From: CAKZNE01 sp963976435
GTDB lineage: Bacteria > Bacteroidota > Bacteroidia > Flavobacteriales > Schleiferiaceae
Length of the DNA: 64,000 nucleotides
NCBI GenBank assembly: GCA_963976435.1
Contig: CAXBKQ010000015.1
Coordinates: 36,781-100,780 of the forward strand
Direction of reading: 5' to 3'
Position 1 is the first letter of the stretch. Every line of letters begins with the position of its first letter. The notes under the pieces were generated by a model. That model saw only the letters and a list, made by a program, of their open reading frames with translations, made no database searches and was not told the DNA's origin. The translations under genes and the position numbers were made by a program. This document shows, piece by piece, positions 25,446-34,354 of the stretch.

Positions 25446-27632
25446 TTAAATTTTACCTTGAACGGCTTCACTAACATTGATTACATGATCTCCAATTTTT
25501 TCCAATTGAGAAAAAATATCATTGTACACAATACTACCCCTTATATTCTCGTCACCTTTTTCAATTTTCTTGAGATATGCCTTTTTTAAGGAAGTTCTCA
25601 ATTCATTTATTTCCTTTTCAATAGAAATGGCTTTTTCAATAGTAATAGAGCCATACTCGGATGATAAATTAGCATTCATCACGTTAAAAGCTCTGTCTAC
25701 AAAATCAAACATTTTATTGAGGTTATCCCTTTGTTCAGGTTCAAAATATACCTTTTTATCATTTTTCCTTTCAAAGGTTTTTGACATTTGAAAGAAGATA
25801 TCTCCAATTCTTTCAAGGTCGTTGGTAATGCTTAACATGGACCTAACTTCCAAACTGTTTTTAACCGACATTTCGGTAACAGAAACCTTTTCTAAAAACT
25901 GGGCAATTTCAACCTCTACTCTATCAGTAATCTCTTCATATTTGGCAATTTTCTCCATCATCTTAACCCTTTTTTTCTTACTAGGGTTGTTTAGAATGGT
26001 TCGTGCAAATTCAGACATTCTGGAGGTGGTATTACCAAATTTTGCAACTTCCTTTTTGGCTTCCATCAATGCCAGTCCAGGAGCAGAAACAACGTTTCCA
26101 CCAATATAGTCTAGTTTAAACTCTTCATCCTCATCACTTTTGGATTTTACTGTTCGTTCTACTGTTCTAACTAGTTGAGGAACAAACCAAATCATGACCA
26201 GCACATTGGCCAGATTAAATAAGGTATGGAACAAAGCAATACCGGAATTCGCCATTTCAGTATCCGCAGCATTAAAGGAACTTCCTCCGATAAAAAATCC
26301 TACTAAATCAGTAAACCAAGGAAAAACAATTAACATCCAAGTTACACCCACCACATTGAATAGAGAATGAATCCTTGCTGATCTTTTAGCATGAACATTC
26401 CCTATCATAGAAGCCAATTCTGCTGTAATGGTAGTACCTATGTTTTCCCCTAAAATCATAGCACAAGCCACTTCATATGGAATAATTCCTTTAGAAACCA
26501 TGGTAAGGGTAAGGGCCATTGCAGCAGAAGAGGATTGTACCACAATAGTTACCAAAGCTCCCAATGCTACAAACATAATATTACTGAGTACTGGGATATC
26601 CTTAAAATCAATAAAAAATTTCACCAAGGCTGAGTCTTTATCCAAATCCGGCACAGCGTCTTTCAAGAACTGAAGACCAATAAACAGGATGGCAAAACCA
26701 ATAATGGAATTAGCTATTTCCTTAGCTCTGGGGAAGGTCATAAAAATGAAGGGAATACCGAGGGCTATTAACATAAGAGCATAACTGGATATACTCACCT
26801 TAAAGCCCAATAATAATACTAACCAAGCGGTAATAGTGGTACCGATATTCGCACCCATCATTACTCCTGCTGATTGTCTTAAATTTAATAATCCGGCATT
26901 TACCAAACTTACGGTCATTACAGTAGTTACGGAAGAAGACTGTACAATAGCCGTGGAAGCAAAACCTGTAAACACTCCTTTCACCCTATTCGAGGTAATG
27001 GATCCAAGCATCTGGCGAAGCTTTGGCCCAGAAGCCCTTTGAAGTCCATCACTCATCACTTTCATCCCAAAGATGAATAAACCAAGTGAACCAAAAAGAA
27101 TAAGAAATTTTAAAATCCCCCATTTTCTTTCAGTTTTTACCTTGATTTTATCAGACCATACCACATTAGCGTTTTCTTCATCAATTACAGGAACATCTCC
27201 TTTTTCGGGAAGGCCTACATAAAACTCATATTTTTCATTTCCATCAAGTCCCTCAATAGTATATTTTACATTGGTAGCAGGTATAGGCTCACTATAATGC
27301 CATTTACCCTGCATTCCACTTTTTACCCTTTTAGCATCAATAGAAGTAATATACCTGATGATTACCTTCTTTTCTCTCAGGAATTCAATTTTATCATAGT
27401 CTAAGACCCAACTAATTTCGGCGTATCCTTCTTTTCCCTTTCCGCCGACTGCTTGAAAAAAATCTGGACTAACAACCAGGTCTTTTCCAGTAGATTTGGG
27501 AAGAAGCTCATTTTGATTTTGAATTGCGCTAGAATCTAGGGCAGTATTATCCTTTTGAGGATTGGCTAATAAGGCTCCTGAAAACAAAATCAATGTTAAT
27601 AGGAATTGGGCAATCCAAGGCTTTTTGGTCAT
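25446..27632 (-). CDS. Na/Pi cotransporter family protein with PhoU-like tail
   Basis: This 728-residue protein starts with a signal-like segment (GALLANPQ). An Fn3-like extracytoplasmic domain (about 60-165) comes before the transporter core. Two NptA/PF02690 repeats contain the signature QSSSVTTVM and GANIGTTITA, and later QSSSAAMAL and GENIGTTITA. The cytoplasmic C-terminus (about 520-728) is a PhoU-like helical domain (LERIGDIFFQMSK, LEKIGDHVINVSEA). Family members take up phosphate driven by sodium. It diverges from a phosphate-type porin and has a good promoter with an upstream motif shared with the PhoB/receptor locus. Phosphate uptake is therefore the best reading. Confidence 0.88.
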   Translation of the reverse strand: MTKKPWIAQFLLTLILFSGALLANPQKDNTALDSSAIQNQNELLPKSTGKDLVVSPDFFQAVGGKGKEGYAEISWVLDYDKIEFLREKKVIIRYITSIDAKRVKSGMQGKWHYSEPIPATNVKYTIEGLDGNEKYEFYVGLPEKGDVPVIDEENANVVWSDKIKVKTERKWGILKFLILFGSLGLFIFGMKVMSDGLQRASGPKLRQMLGSITSNRVKGVFTGFASTAIVQSSSVTTVMTVSLVNAGLLNLRQSAGVMMGANIGTTITAWLVLLLGFKVSISSYALMLIALGIPFIFMTFPRAKEIANSIIGFAILFIGLQFLKDAVPDLDKDSALVKFFIDFKDIPVLSNIMFVALGALVTIVVQSSSAAMALTLTMVSKGIIPYEVACAMILGENIGTTITAELASMIGNVHAKRSARIHSLFNVVGVTWMLIVFPWFTDLVGFFIGGSSFNAADTEMANSGIALFHTLFNLANVLVMIWFVPQLVRTVERTVKSKSDEDEEFKLDYIGGNVVSAPGLALMEAKKEVAKFGNTTSRMSEFARTILNNPSKKKRVKMMEKIAKYEEITDRVEVEIAQFLEKVSVTEMSVKNSLEVRSMLSITNDLERIGDIFFQMSKTFERKNDKKVYFEPEQRDNLNKMFDFVDRAFNVMNANLSSEYGSITIEKAISIEKEINELRTSLKKAYLKKIEKGDENIRGSIVYNDIFSQLEKIGDHVINVSEAVQGKI

Positions 27633-27657
27633 AGTATGGTATATATAAAATACTGGG

Positions 27658-27687
27658 CAAAATTAATATCCCCTGAGGCACTGGCAA
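27658..27687 (-). promoter_or_regulatory. Promoter of the Na/Pi cotransporter gene
   Basis: On the minus strand, TTG (27685-27687) and TAATTTTG (27658-27665) are spaced by 19 bases, 25 bases upstream of the ATG. Confidence 0.6.
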
Positions 27688-27702
27688 GGTCACATTAAAA
27701 AG

Positions 27703-27719
27703 ATAACATTGGCTTAACA
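27703..27719. promoter_or_regulatory. Candidate PHO-box-like direct repeat
   Basis: ATAACA-N5-TTAACA is a direct repeat with an 11-base period, about 60 bases upstream of the predicted cotransporter transcription start. The core ATAACATTGG (27703-27712) recurs, with one mismatch, at 38652-38661 and 38734-38743 in the PhoB/receptor intergenic region. The assignment to a PhoB-like regulator is inference. Confidence 0.45.
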
Positions 27720-27824
27720 ATAGCTGAAGTAAATCATATTTTTCGAAAGCTAATCTTCACGCTATCAATATTTTAAACACTTACAAAACTAATGTAACTT
27801 GCAAGTCAAGATAAAATAAATTTA

Positions 27825-27851
27825 TTGTTAATATTCAAATATCTAATTTTG
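27825..27851 (+). promoter_or_regulatory. Promoter of the porin gene
   Basis: TTG (27825-27827) and TAATTTTG (27844-27851) are spaced by 16 bases, 16 bases before the ATG. A 10-bp palindrome ACTTGCAAGT lies upstream at 27797-27806. Confidence 0.55.
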
Positions 27852-27867
27852 GCCGCGAAATAAACAT

Positions 27868-29061
27868 ATGACTATGATTATCAGTAAACAAATATCCTGT
27901 TTTACACTTTTGACTTTCTTAATATTTAGTTTACATTCCATAGCTCAAGATTCTCAAAATCAGGATTTGACCAATGCTACTTTTGGCAAAGGATTAATAA
28001 ATCGTTATGCCAAGGATTCTACATGGTATACCAAAATTGCCTTTCGATTTCAAACTCAATATGAAGGTATTAGTACAACAGGTGAGATTGGCTCTACGGA
28101 CCCTACTTATACAGATAGGTTTAGGGTAAGGAGAGCAAGAATTAAAGGAAGTGGCTGGGCTACAAAAAGCAAGAAATGGGCTTATAAATTTGAATACGAC
28201 GTTCATAATGGTTTTGTATTGGATGCTGTCTTAAAATATAATTTTGCACCAGGATGGCAAATTTGGTTTGGACAGACCAAATTACCAGGAAACATGGAGC
28301 GTATTATTTCCTCCCAAAAACTTCAATTAGTTGATCGTTCTCTTCTAAATTCTCGTTTTACTTTAGATCGAGATGCAGGCTTTCAACTTCACCATAGCCA
28401 TTCTTTAAAATCCAATTTTGTAATTGTAGAAAAATTGGCATTTTCTCAGGGTGAAGGCCTTAACCAAACAGGTGCATCCCAAGGTCATTCTTATACTGGA
28501 AAGGTAGAATTATTCCCATTTGGAAAATTTAAAAGCTATATTTCTAGTGATCTAAGGCGTAACCAAAGTCCAAAATTAATGATTGGCCTTGTTTATGATT
28601 ATAACTCCAAAGCAGAAAGGGCACGTGGGCAAGGTGGTGACTACCTCAGCGAAACTCGAAATTTGGAAACCATCTTTGCCGAGGCACATTTCAAATACAA
28701 AGGGATTTCCTTTATGAGCGAGTTTGTTAATAGAAGATGTACGGATGAATCACCTATTGTTGATGGTTTATTTAATTTGGATGGAATCCTTATAGGAGCC
28801 AATGAAACATTCTATACCGGACAGGCGATAAATGTGCAATTAGGATATTTATATTCGAATATGTGGGAAGTGGCAGGAAGGTTTACAAGGGTTAATCCAG
28901 AAGAAATCACCTTTATTCCTCAACAAACCCACTATACAATAGGAGTTTCAAAATATATAGTAGGGCACAATTTAAAAATCCAAGGGGATATGAGCCTTTT
29001 ACAAACCGAAGGAGATAAAAATCAAGTTGTGTTCCGCTTGCAAACCGAGTTTAATTTTTAA
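27868..29061 (+). CDS. Porin, phosphate-selective (OprP/O) type
   Basis: This 397-residue outer-membrane porin has a signal peptide ending LHSIAQ. The early barrel reads KIAFRFQTQYEG, DRFRVRRARIKGSGWATKSKKWAYKFEYDVHNG and LKYNFAPGWQIWFGQTKLPGNMERI, which is the pattern of PF07396. The C-terminus ends in FRLQTEFNF, a typical barrel-closing strand. An alternative ATG lies two codons downstream. It is divergent from the Na/Pi cotransporter: the porin would let phosphate cross the outer membrane and the cotransporter the inner membrane. Confidence 0.85.
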   Translation: MTMIISKQISCFTLLTFLIFSLHSIAQDSQNQDLTNATFGKGLINRYAKDSTWYTKIAFRFQTQYEGISTTGEIGSTDPTYTDRFRVRRARIKGSGWATKSKKWAYKFEYDVHNGFVLDAVLKYNFAPGWQIWFGQTKLPGNMERIISSQKLQLVDRSLLNSRFTLDRDAGFQLHHSHSLKSNFVIVEKLAFSQGEGLNQTGASQGHSYTGKVELFPFGKFKSYISSDLRRNQSPKLMIGLVYDYNSKAERARGQGGDYLSETRNLETIFAEAHFKYKGISFMSEFVNRRCTDESPIVDGLFNLDGILIGANETFYTGQAINVQLGYLYSNMWEVAGRFTRVNPEEITFIPQQTHYTIGVSKYIVGHNLKIQGDMSLLQTEGDKNQVVFRLQTEFNF

Positions 29062-29239
29062 ATCCGTGGTCCTTTTTTAAATAAGATGCTGAGAGTTTTA
29101 GGCCTCCTTTACATCAAACTATAATTAAGCCCCCAAGAGATGGTTAAATCTAGAAGGGCTAATCTTATTTGCCAAATAAGCTCTAAAAAACAATTCTTCA
29201 GGCGCCCAGTCTATTTTTTTAATTAAGACTAAATACATT

Positions 29240-29276
29240 AAAAAAGGCCCACTCTTTTTCAAGAATGGGCCCTTTA
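29240..29276 (-). terminator. Terminator between the porin and the 1608-residue T9SS gene
   Basis: The stem GGCCCA/TGGGCC, extended by CTCTT/AAGAA-type pairs, is flanked by an A-run on the left, so it ends minus-strand transcription with a T-tract. It may also serve the porin. The rest of the gap (29062-29239) shows no gene. Confidence 0.7.
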
Positions 29277-29296
29277 AATTTATTCTTTGCTATTCC

Positions 29297-32200
29297 TTAT
29301 TGGATAACCAATTTTCTAGAAGCTTTAGCTGATCCCATTTCAATGGATATGATATATACTCCTTTAGGAAGAGTAGATAAGTCCAAATCAATATTAGCTT
29401 CCGTAGAGGAAGTTTGGAATAAAGCCTGACCACTAAGATTAGAAATACTAATTTCTTTTAATTCACTAGTTTCAGATGAGATAGTAACCTTTTCGGTAGC
29501 AGGATTTGGATATAGAGTAATATTATTTAATAAAAACTCTTCCAATCCAATTGGTGCTAAATTACCTGGGCTTCCGATGTCTCCGTCTCCAGAGGTATAA
29601 GCTCCATCAACATTGTTTACAGAAAGTCCAAGTAGGTTACCATCATTTCCAAAACGAATAGAAACTCCAGCACTTACGTCGGTACCAGTATATGTTGCTC
29701 TGGATACTAATTGACCTAAATCATCATAAAGGTTAACTTCATCCCCACCACTGCTCAAACTAGAGAAGCCGATTGGTCCAAAATCATCTTTAGTATAGGC
29801 TCTTAAACCAGTTGTAGATTGCATCCAAGAGGCTAGCCATGCCGCTTCATCAGCAGCAACTATATCCACAAATACTACAGACTCATTAGCCCCAAGAACT
29901 ACAGAAGAAGTAATCTCATGCTTTCCAGCATCACGACTATCATCATCCCAACTAAAACCATCTAAATCTACTGGATCGGTACCGAAGTTTGTAATTTCAA
30001 ACCAATCACCATTAATTGGAGAAGGATGATTACTACTTGGCATAATTTCAGTAATTGCTACAGAAGGAAGGAAACGAATAATTTCTTCTCCTACTCTAGG
30101 TAAAATTTGGTAATCATCTGTATAAGGGCTACTTGGATCATATTGACCGCCTACTCCAATAACATCAAATTTACCAAGTGGAGCTGGTCCCCAATTTGTA
30201 AATAAATCGGAATCTATTCTTAAGGTTACGGTATCATTTGTAGCTAATACAATATCAAAGTTTCCAAAGTTTGCACTTGGCCAACCCGTAGTATCCACCA
30301 TTTCTACTCCGTTTAAGCGAATAACTCTTCCTTCTTCAGCTTCTCCTAAATTGGTAGTAATAGTAGTTGGCAGAATATTTCCACCACTTGAAATTACCAC
30401 TACAGAATCTGGATCAATTTGAATTCCACCGTTAAATTCGGATAAAGTACCAATAACTCTAATCTCATCTCCCATTACTGCATTGTAAGCAATAAGGGTA
30501 GATCTATTCACTTTAATACCTGCTGTATTGGTAGAATTGGTGAAGAAGAAATCTGTTCTTGTTGCAGATAATTGAGGACTTGTTACCGTTCCAACCAATT
30601 TACAGTACACACCTAATGAATCCATATTACCATTAACATCAACGCCAACGATATCAGCAATATCATAAGTTGGTATTGGCGTGTCATTATCGGTAATGGT
30701 GAATACATGGTTTGCATTAAATCCGATCAACAATCCAGCAGAAACATTTGCAATGCTGAAACTAATATCTTCATCAGCTTCTTGACTAGCATCATCAACG
30801 ATGTTAATATCAAAACTTGCGCTGGTAGCACCTGCTGCAACAGAAATACTAATAGTATCAGTAACAGCTGCTGGGCTTGTAGTATAATCTGCCGCTGTAA
30901 CACCTACACCATTGGAAACATAAACCTTAATAGTTTCTGCACCAGTTGTTGCAGGAGCAATAGGAAGACTAATGGTAACAGTACCTGCATTTTCCAATTG
31001 ACTTTGAGCTGATCCAGCAAAATTCACTGTTGGGCTAGTAGCCACTTGTGGGATAATGCTCATACTATCTAATGGGAAAATTTGGTATCCAGAAGTATGT
31101 GGGCTAGAGGCGTCAAATTGAGCACCAGCTCCAATAACATCAAACAATCCTGGAGGAGGTGTAGTACCAGGAATATCAGTATCACCATCAATACGCATGG
31201 TGAAAGTTGTTGTACCATCAGTAATATCAACATTTGAAGAACCAGATGCCGGCCATTGTGATGGAGTAACCAAACTCATATTATTCATTCTAATATGCTC
31301 CCCTTCTGTAGTTTCATCTAATGTTGTAACTAAGGTTGGAGGAGTAATAATTTGATTTGATGCTAAAACAACAATAGAATCAATTACCAATTCAGCCAGT
31401 CCATTAAAGTGATCAATGGTTCCGATGGCCCTTACTAAATCTCCACGATTTACTTGGAAAGATCCTATATCGGAGAAATTAAACACGTTAATTCCACCTG
31501 TAGCATCTTTCATATAAAAGCTATATCCAGCATTACCATCAAAATCATCAGAGTAAATAACACCTGTTAATTTACATTCTACATTTAAAGAATCTGATAA
31601 TCCATTTACATCAGAAGTGGTTACTTGTCCGATTTGGTAAGAAGGAATTCCAGTTACAGGTGCATCATTATCCATAACTACAATCTTATAGTCTAATAAT
31701 GTTCCCATATTTAAATTTCCATTCACTCCTGTGATGCTAACAAATAGAGTTTCATTTCCTTCAATTATTGCATCGTCTACAATAGTAATGTTGAAGGAAA
31801 CAGTATCCTCTCCAGGTGCAACACCCAGTTTGAAAATACCCGTTGTTAAGTTTGGCGTTGGTGTAAGAAAACCATCTCCAGGTACGGTAACATTTGAACC
31901 GATTGTAGCTTGGAAAGTAATGGAATCTAGTGTAGTAGATGTTGGGCTAATAAGAGCATTAACTTGAACAGTTCCTACACTTTCCATTACTACATCAGTA
32001 GCTACAGCAAAGTTTACTGTTGGTACTGTTGGAGCAGCCAAAATAATATCATTTAAGCTTCTTGGGAAAATTTGATATCCAGAAGTATATGGATTAGAAT
32101 TATCAAACTGACCTCCAGCTCCGATTACATCAAAAGTACCTGTTGGTGCAATTGTTCCATCGATATCTGTATCACTATCAATTCTCATGGTAAAAGTATT

Positions 32201-34123
32201 GGTACCATCAGTAAGGTCTACGTTGGAAGAAGATCCAGCAGAAGGCCACTGAGATGGAGTTACAAGAGAAACAGCATTGATACGAATAAATTCAGATTCT
32301 GTAGTTTCATCCATTGTTGTAACAACAGTAGGCATAGCTAATGGAGTGTTTGTTCCCCATAAAACAATAGAATCAGCTACAATCTCTGTAAGACCATTAA
32401 ATTGATCTATACTTCCAAATACGTGAATAGAATCACCCATTTGTGGATTGCTATAATTATTTACATCACTAAAAGAGAAAACATTAATTCCACCGGTAGC
32501 ATCATAGATATAAAAACTATATCCAGCATTACCATCAAAATCTATAGAATAAACTGTTCCTCTAAGTTCACAATCTACATTTAGTGAATCTGCCACTCCA
32601 TTCACATCGCTACCTGTTACTTGAGAAATTGTGTACAATGGTAGATTTGAAGCTGCCACCATTTGAATAGAAGCCAAGCTGCTTGGGAAAATCTGATATC
32701 CTTCTGTATAAGGATTAGAATTATCAAATTGAGCTCCGGCACCAACAACATTAAAAGATCCTACAGGAACTGGAGATCCGTCAATATCCGTGTCACTATC
32801 AATTCTCATGGTTACTGTATCTGTACCATTTGTAATGCTAACATTTGCAGAACCAGAAGCTGGCCACTGACTTGGGTCCACCACTCTAAAGCCATTTAGT
32901 CTTACATATTCTCCTTCTGTGCTTTCATCCATGGCGAAAACATTCATAGGAGCAGGTAGAGAATTACCGCTTGTATAAAGAACAATACTATCTGGAATAA
33001 TTTCAGTAAGACCATTAAACTGTGCTATAGTTCCGCCTACTTTTATTGAATCTCCAATTGCTGGTGAAGTATATCCACTTACATCAGAAAAGCTGAAAAC
33101 ATTTATTCCTCCAGTAGCATCAGACATATAAAAACTATATCCTGCATTTCCGTCAAAATCTATAGAGTGAATTACACCCCTCAACTGGCAATCAACATTT
33201 AGTGAATCTGCAATACCTGCAAGATCGCTAGTAGTTACATCTCCAATATTGTAATTGTTTCCTGCTAATGGTGGAGCAGCGGTAGTAGTATCAATTCTAA
33301 TATTATCAAATGCAGCAAAATCTGAACCCCCATTTTGCTTACCGTATAATCTCAATCTCACATGAGTACTTCCACCTGGAACTACAATTTCAATAGTTGT
33401 CCAAGCTTGAGTATCTTTATTTAACTCTGTAAGTGGACTCCAAGTTGTTCCATTGTTGAATTCTACGGAATAGGCTAGAGAGTCAGTAGAATCAAAGCCG
33501 ATAGTATAATAGTCAAATTTCAATTTCGCATTGGAAACTCCTACAAGACTAACGGCATCAAAATCCATAGTATGGCCAAAGTTTCCGCCACCATTTGGAT
33601 TATTTAGATCTTGCATTCCCCAAAAGTTTATACCTGCGCTTGGGTTTATGCTAGACAAGGAAGTTACTACATCCCATACATCACCACTCATATTATAAGT
33701 TGCCGGATTTACAGTGTAATTCCAATTATCACCTCCTGCTTCAAAACTTTGGAATGGTAGCCCTGATGGAGGTGCTGGAGCAACTATTACAGTTCCTGTC
33801 ATACCCAATCCTGCATGTGGATCACATTGGTAGGAATAAGTACCTGCCATTGTAAACTTAAACATATAGGTCCAAGATGAGGATGATGCGGAACCATTTC
33901 CAAAAGACATTGGGTTTGCCGCATTGGCTGGAGTTGATGTATTTCCATTTACATTGTGGAAACCACCATTGTTGGTCCACATAACTGTATCTCCTGCAGT
34001 TATGTTAAGTGTTGAAGGTGAAAATTGGTTTGAACTAACACCAACATTGTGAACAGTTGCAGACAGGCTGAAAGTAATCAGCGTGGCAAAAACCGTTGAC
34101 AAAAGGAATAACTTTGCTTTCAT
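29297..34123 (-). CDS. Giant T9SS protein: cupredoxin, four OB-like repeats, Calx-beta, lamin-tail domain
   Basis: This 1608-residue protein has a signal peptide (about 1-22). A plastocyanin-like cupredoxin domain follows (about 23-115) with the full type-1 copper set His56, Cys100, His103 and Met108 (YQCDPHAGLGM). A jelly-roll domain covers about 120-280. Four repeats of about 200 residues resemble DUF5689/OB-fold modules (DVTTSDLAGIADSLNVDC, GNAGYSFYMSDATGGINVF, QFNGLTEIIPDSIV) near 290, 499, 825 and 1145. Two Calx-beta domains sit near 700 and 1030, a lamin-tail domain (AITEIMPSS, GDWFEITNFG) near 1350-1480, and a T9SS sorting domain at the end. OB and lamin-tail modules are common in extracellular nucleases, but I see no nuclease catalytic domain. 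Confidence 0.8.
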   Translation of the reverse strand: MKAKLFLLSTVFATLITFSLSATVHNVGVSSNQFSPSTLNITAGDTVMWTNNGGFHNVNGNTSTPANAANPMSFGNGSASSSSWTYMFKFTMAGTYSYQCDPHAGLGMTGTVIVAPAPPSGLPFQSFEAGGDNWNYTVNPATYNMSGDVWDVVTSLSSINPSAGINFWGMQDLNNPNGGGNFGHTMDFDAVSLVGVSNAKLKFDYYTIGFDSTDSLAYSVEFNNGTTWSPLTELNKDTQAWTTIEIVVPGGSTHVRLRLYGKQNGGSDFAAFDNIRIDTTTAAPPLAGNNYNIGDVTTSDLAGIADSLNVDCQLRGVIHSIDFDGNAGYSFYMSDATGGINVFSFSDVSGYTSPAIGDSIKVGGTIAQFNGLTEIIPDSIVLYTSGNSLPAPMNVFAMDESTEGEYVRLNGFRVVDPSQWPASGSANVSITNGTDTVTMRIDSDTDIDGSPVPVGSFNVVGAGAQFDNSNPYTEGYQIFPSSLASIQMVAASNLPLYTISQVTGSDVNGVADSLNVDCELRGTVYSIDFDGNAGYSFYIYDATGGINVFSFSDVNNYSNPQMGDSIHVFGSIDQFNGLTEIVADSIVLWGTNTPLAMPTVVTTMDETTESEFIRINAVSLVTPSQWPSAGSSSNVDLTDGTNTFTMRIDSDTDIDGTIAPTGTFDVIGAGGQFDNSNPYTSGYQIFPRSLNDIILAAPTVPTVNFAVATDVVMESVGTVQVNALISPTSTTLDSITFQATIGSNVTVPGDGFLTPTPNLTTGIFKLGVAPGEDTVSFNITIVDDAIIEGNETLFVSITGVNGNLNMGTLLDYKIVVMDNDAPVTGIPSYQIGQVTTSDVNGLSDSLNVECKLTGVIYSDDFDGNAGYSFYMKDATGGINVFNFSDIGSFQVNRGDLVRAIGTIDHFNGLAELVIDSIVVLASNQIITPPTLVTTLDETTEGEHIRMNNMSLVTPSQWPASGSSNVDITDGTTTFTMRIDGDTDIPGTTPPPGLFDVIGAGAQFDASSPHTSGYQIFPLDSMSIIPQVATSPTVNFAGSAQSQLENAGTVTISLPIAPATTGAETIKVYVSNGVGVTAADYTTSPAAVTDTISISVAAGATSASFDINIVDDASQEADEDISFSIANVSAGLLIGFNANHVFTITDNDTPIPTYDIADIVGVDVNGNMDSLGVYCKLVGTVTSPQLSATRTDFFFTNSTNTAGIKVNRSTLIAYNAVMGDEIRVIGTLSEFNGGIQIDPDSVVVISSGGNILPTTITTNLGEAEEGRVIRLNGVEMVDTTGWPSANFGNFDIVLATNDTVTLRIDSDLFTNWGPAPLGKFDVIGVGGQYDPSSPYTDDYQILPRVGEEIIRFLPSVAITEIMPSSNHPSPINGDWFEITNFGTDPVDLDGFSWDDDSRDAGKHEITSSVVLGANESVVFVDIVAADEAAWLASWMQSTTGLRAYTKDDFGPIGFSSLSSGGDEVNLYDDLGQLVSRATYTGTDVSAGVSIRFGNDGNLLGLSVNNVDGAYTSGDGDIGSPGNLAPIGLEEFLLNNITLYPNPATEKVTISSETSELKEISISNLSGQALFQTSSTEANIDLDLSTLPKGVYIISIEMGSAKASRKLVIQ

Positions 34124-34145
34124 TTATAGTGTTTTTTTAACACTG

Positions 34146-34153
34146 CAAAAGTA
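34146..34153 (-). promoter_or_regulatory. -7 element of the 1608-residue protein gene
   Basis: TACTTTTG on the minus strand lies 22 bases before the ATG. No -33 box is evident at the usual spacing. Confidence 0.45.
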
Positions 34154-34300
34154 CCAAACAAAAGCGTTCATTTTATTAATCAATATTAAACAAAGGTTAA
34201 TTCCTGAAACGGCCTTGTTTATTGACATCTTAGGATGATTTTATAATTTCTGTCTCACTTAGGGTAATAGTAAATCCAAATACAAGCCTAATTTTGGCAC

Positions 34301-34334
34301 AAAAAAAAAGCCGACCTAGAAAACTAGGTCGGCT
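34301..34334 (-). terminator. Terminator of the TonB-dependent receptor gene
   Basis: A perfect 11-bp stem AGCCGACCTAG/CTAGGTCGGCT with a 4-base loop is followed, on the minus strand, by nine Ts, 20 bases past the stop codon. Confidence 0.9.
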
Positions 34335-34354
34335 AAAAATTATAATTAAGGGAA

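Noticed and set aside
30707..32899. A string of plus-strand open frames of 60-100 codons
   Set aside because: They are antisense shadows of the repeat-rich 1608-residue T9SS gene, with Ser/Ile/Cys-rich nonsense composition.
29297..34123. Tandem repeats considered as a CRISPR or satellite array
   Set aside because: The repeats are about 600 bases, coding and diverged; they encode OB-like protein modules. No short spaced repeats are present anywhere in the window.
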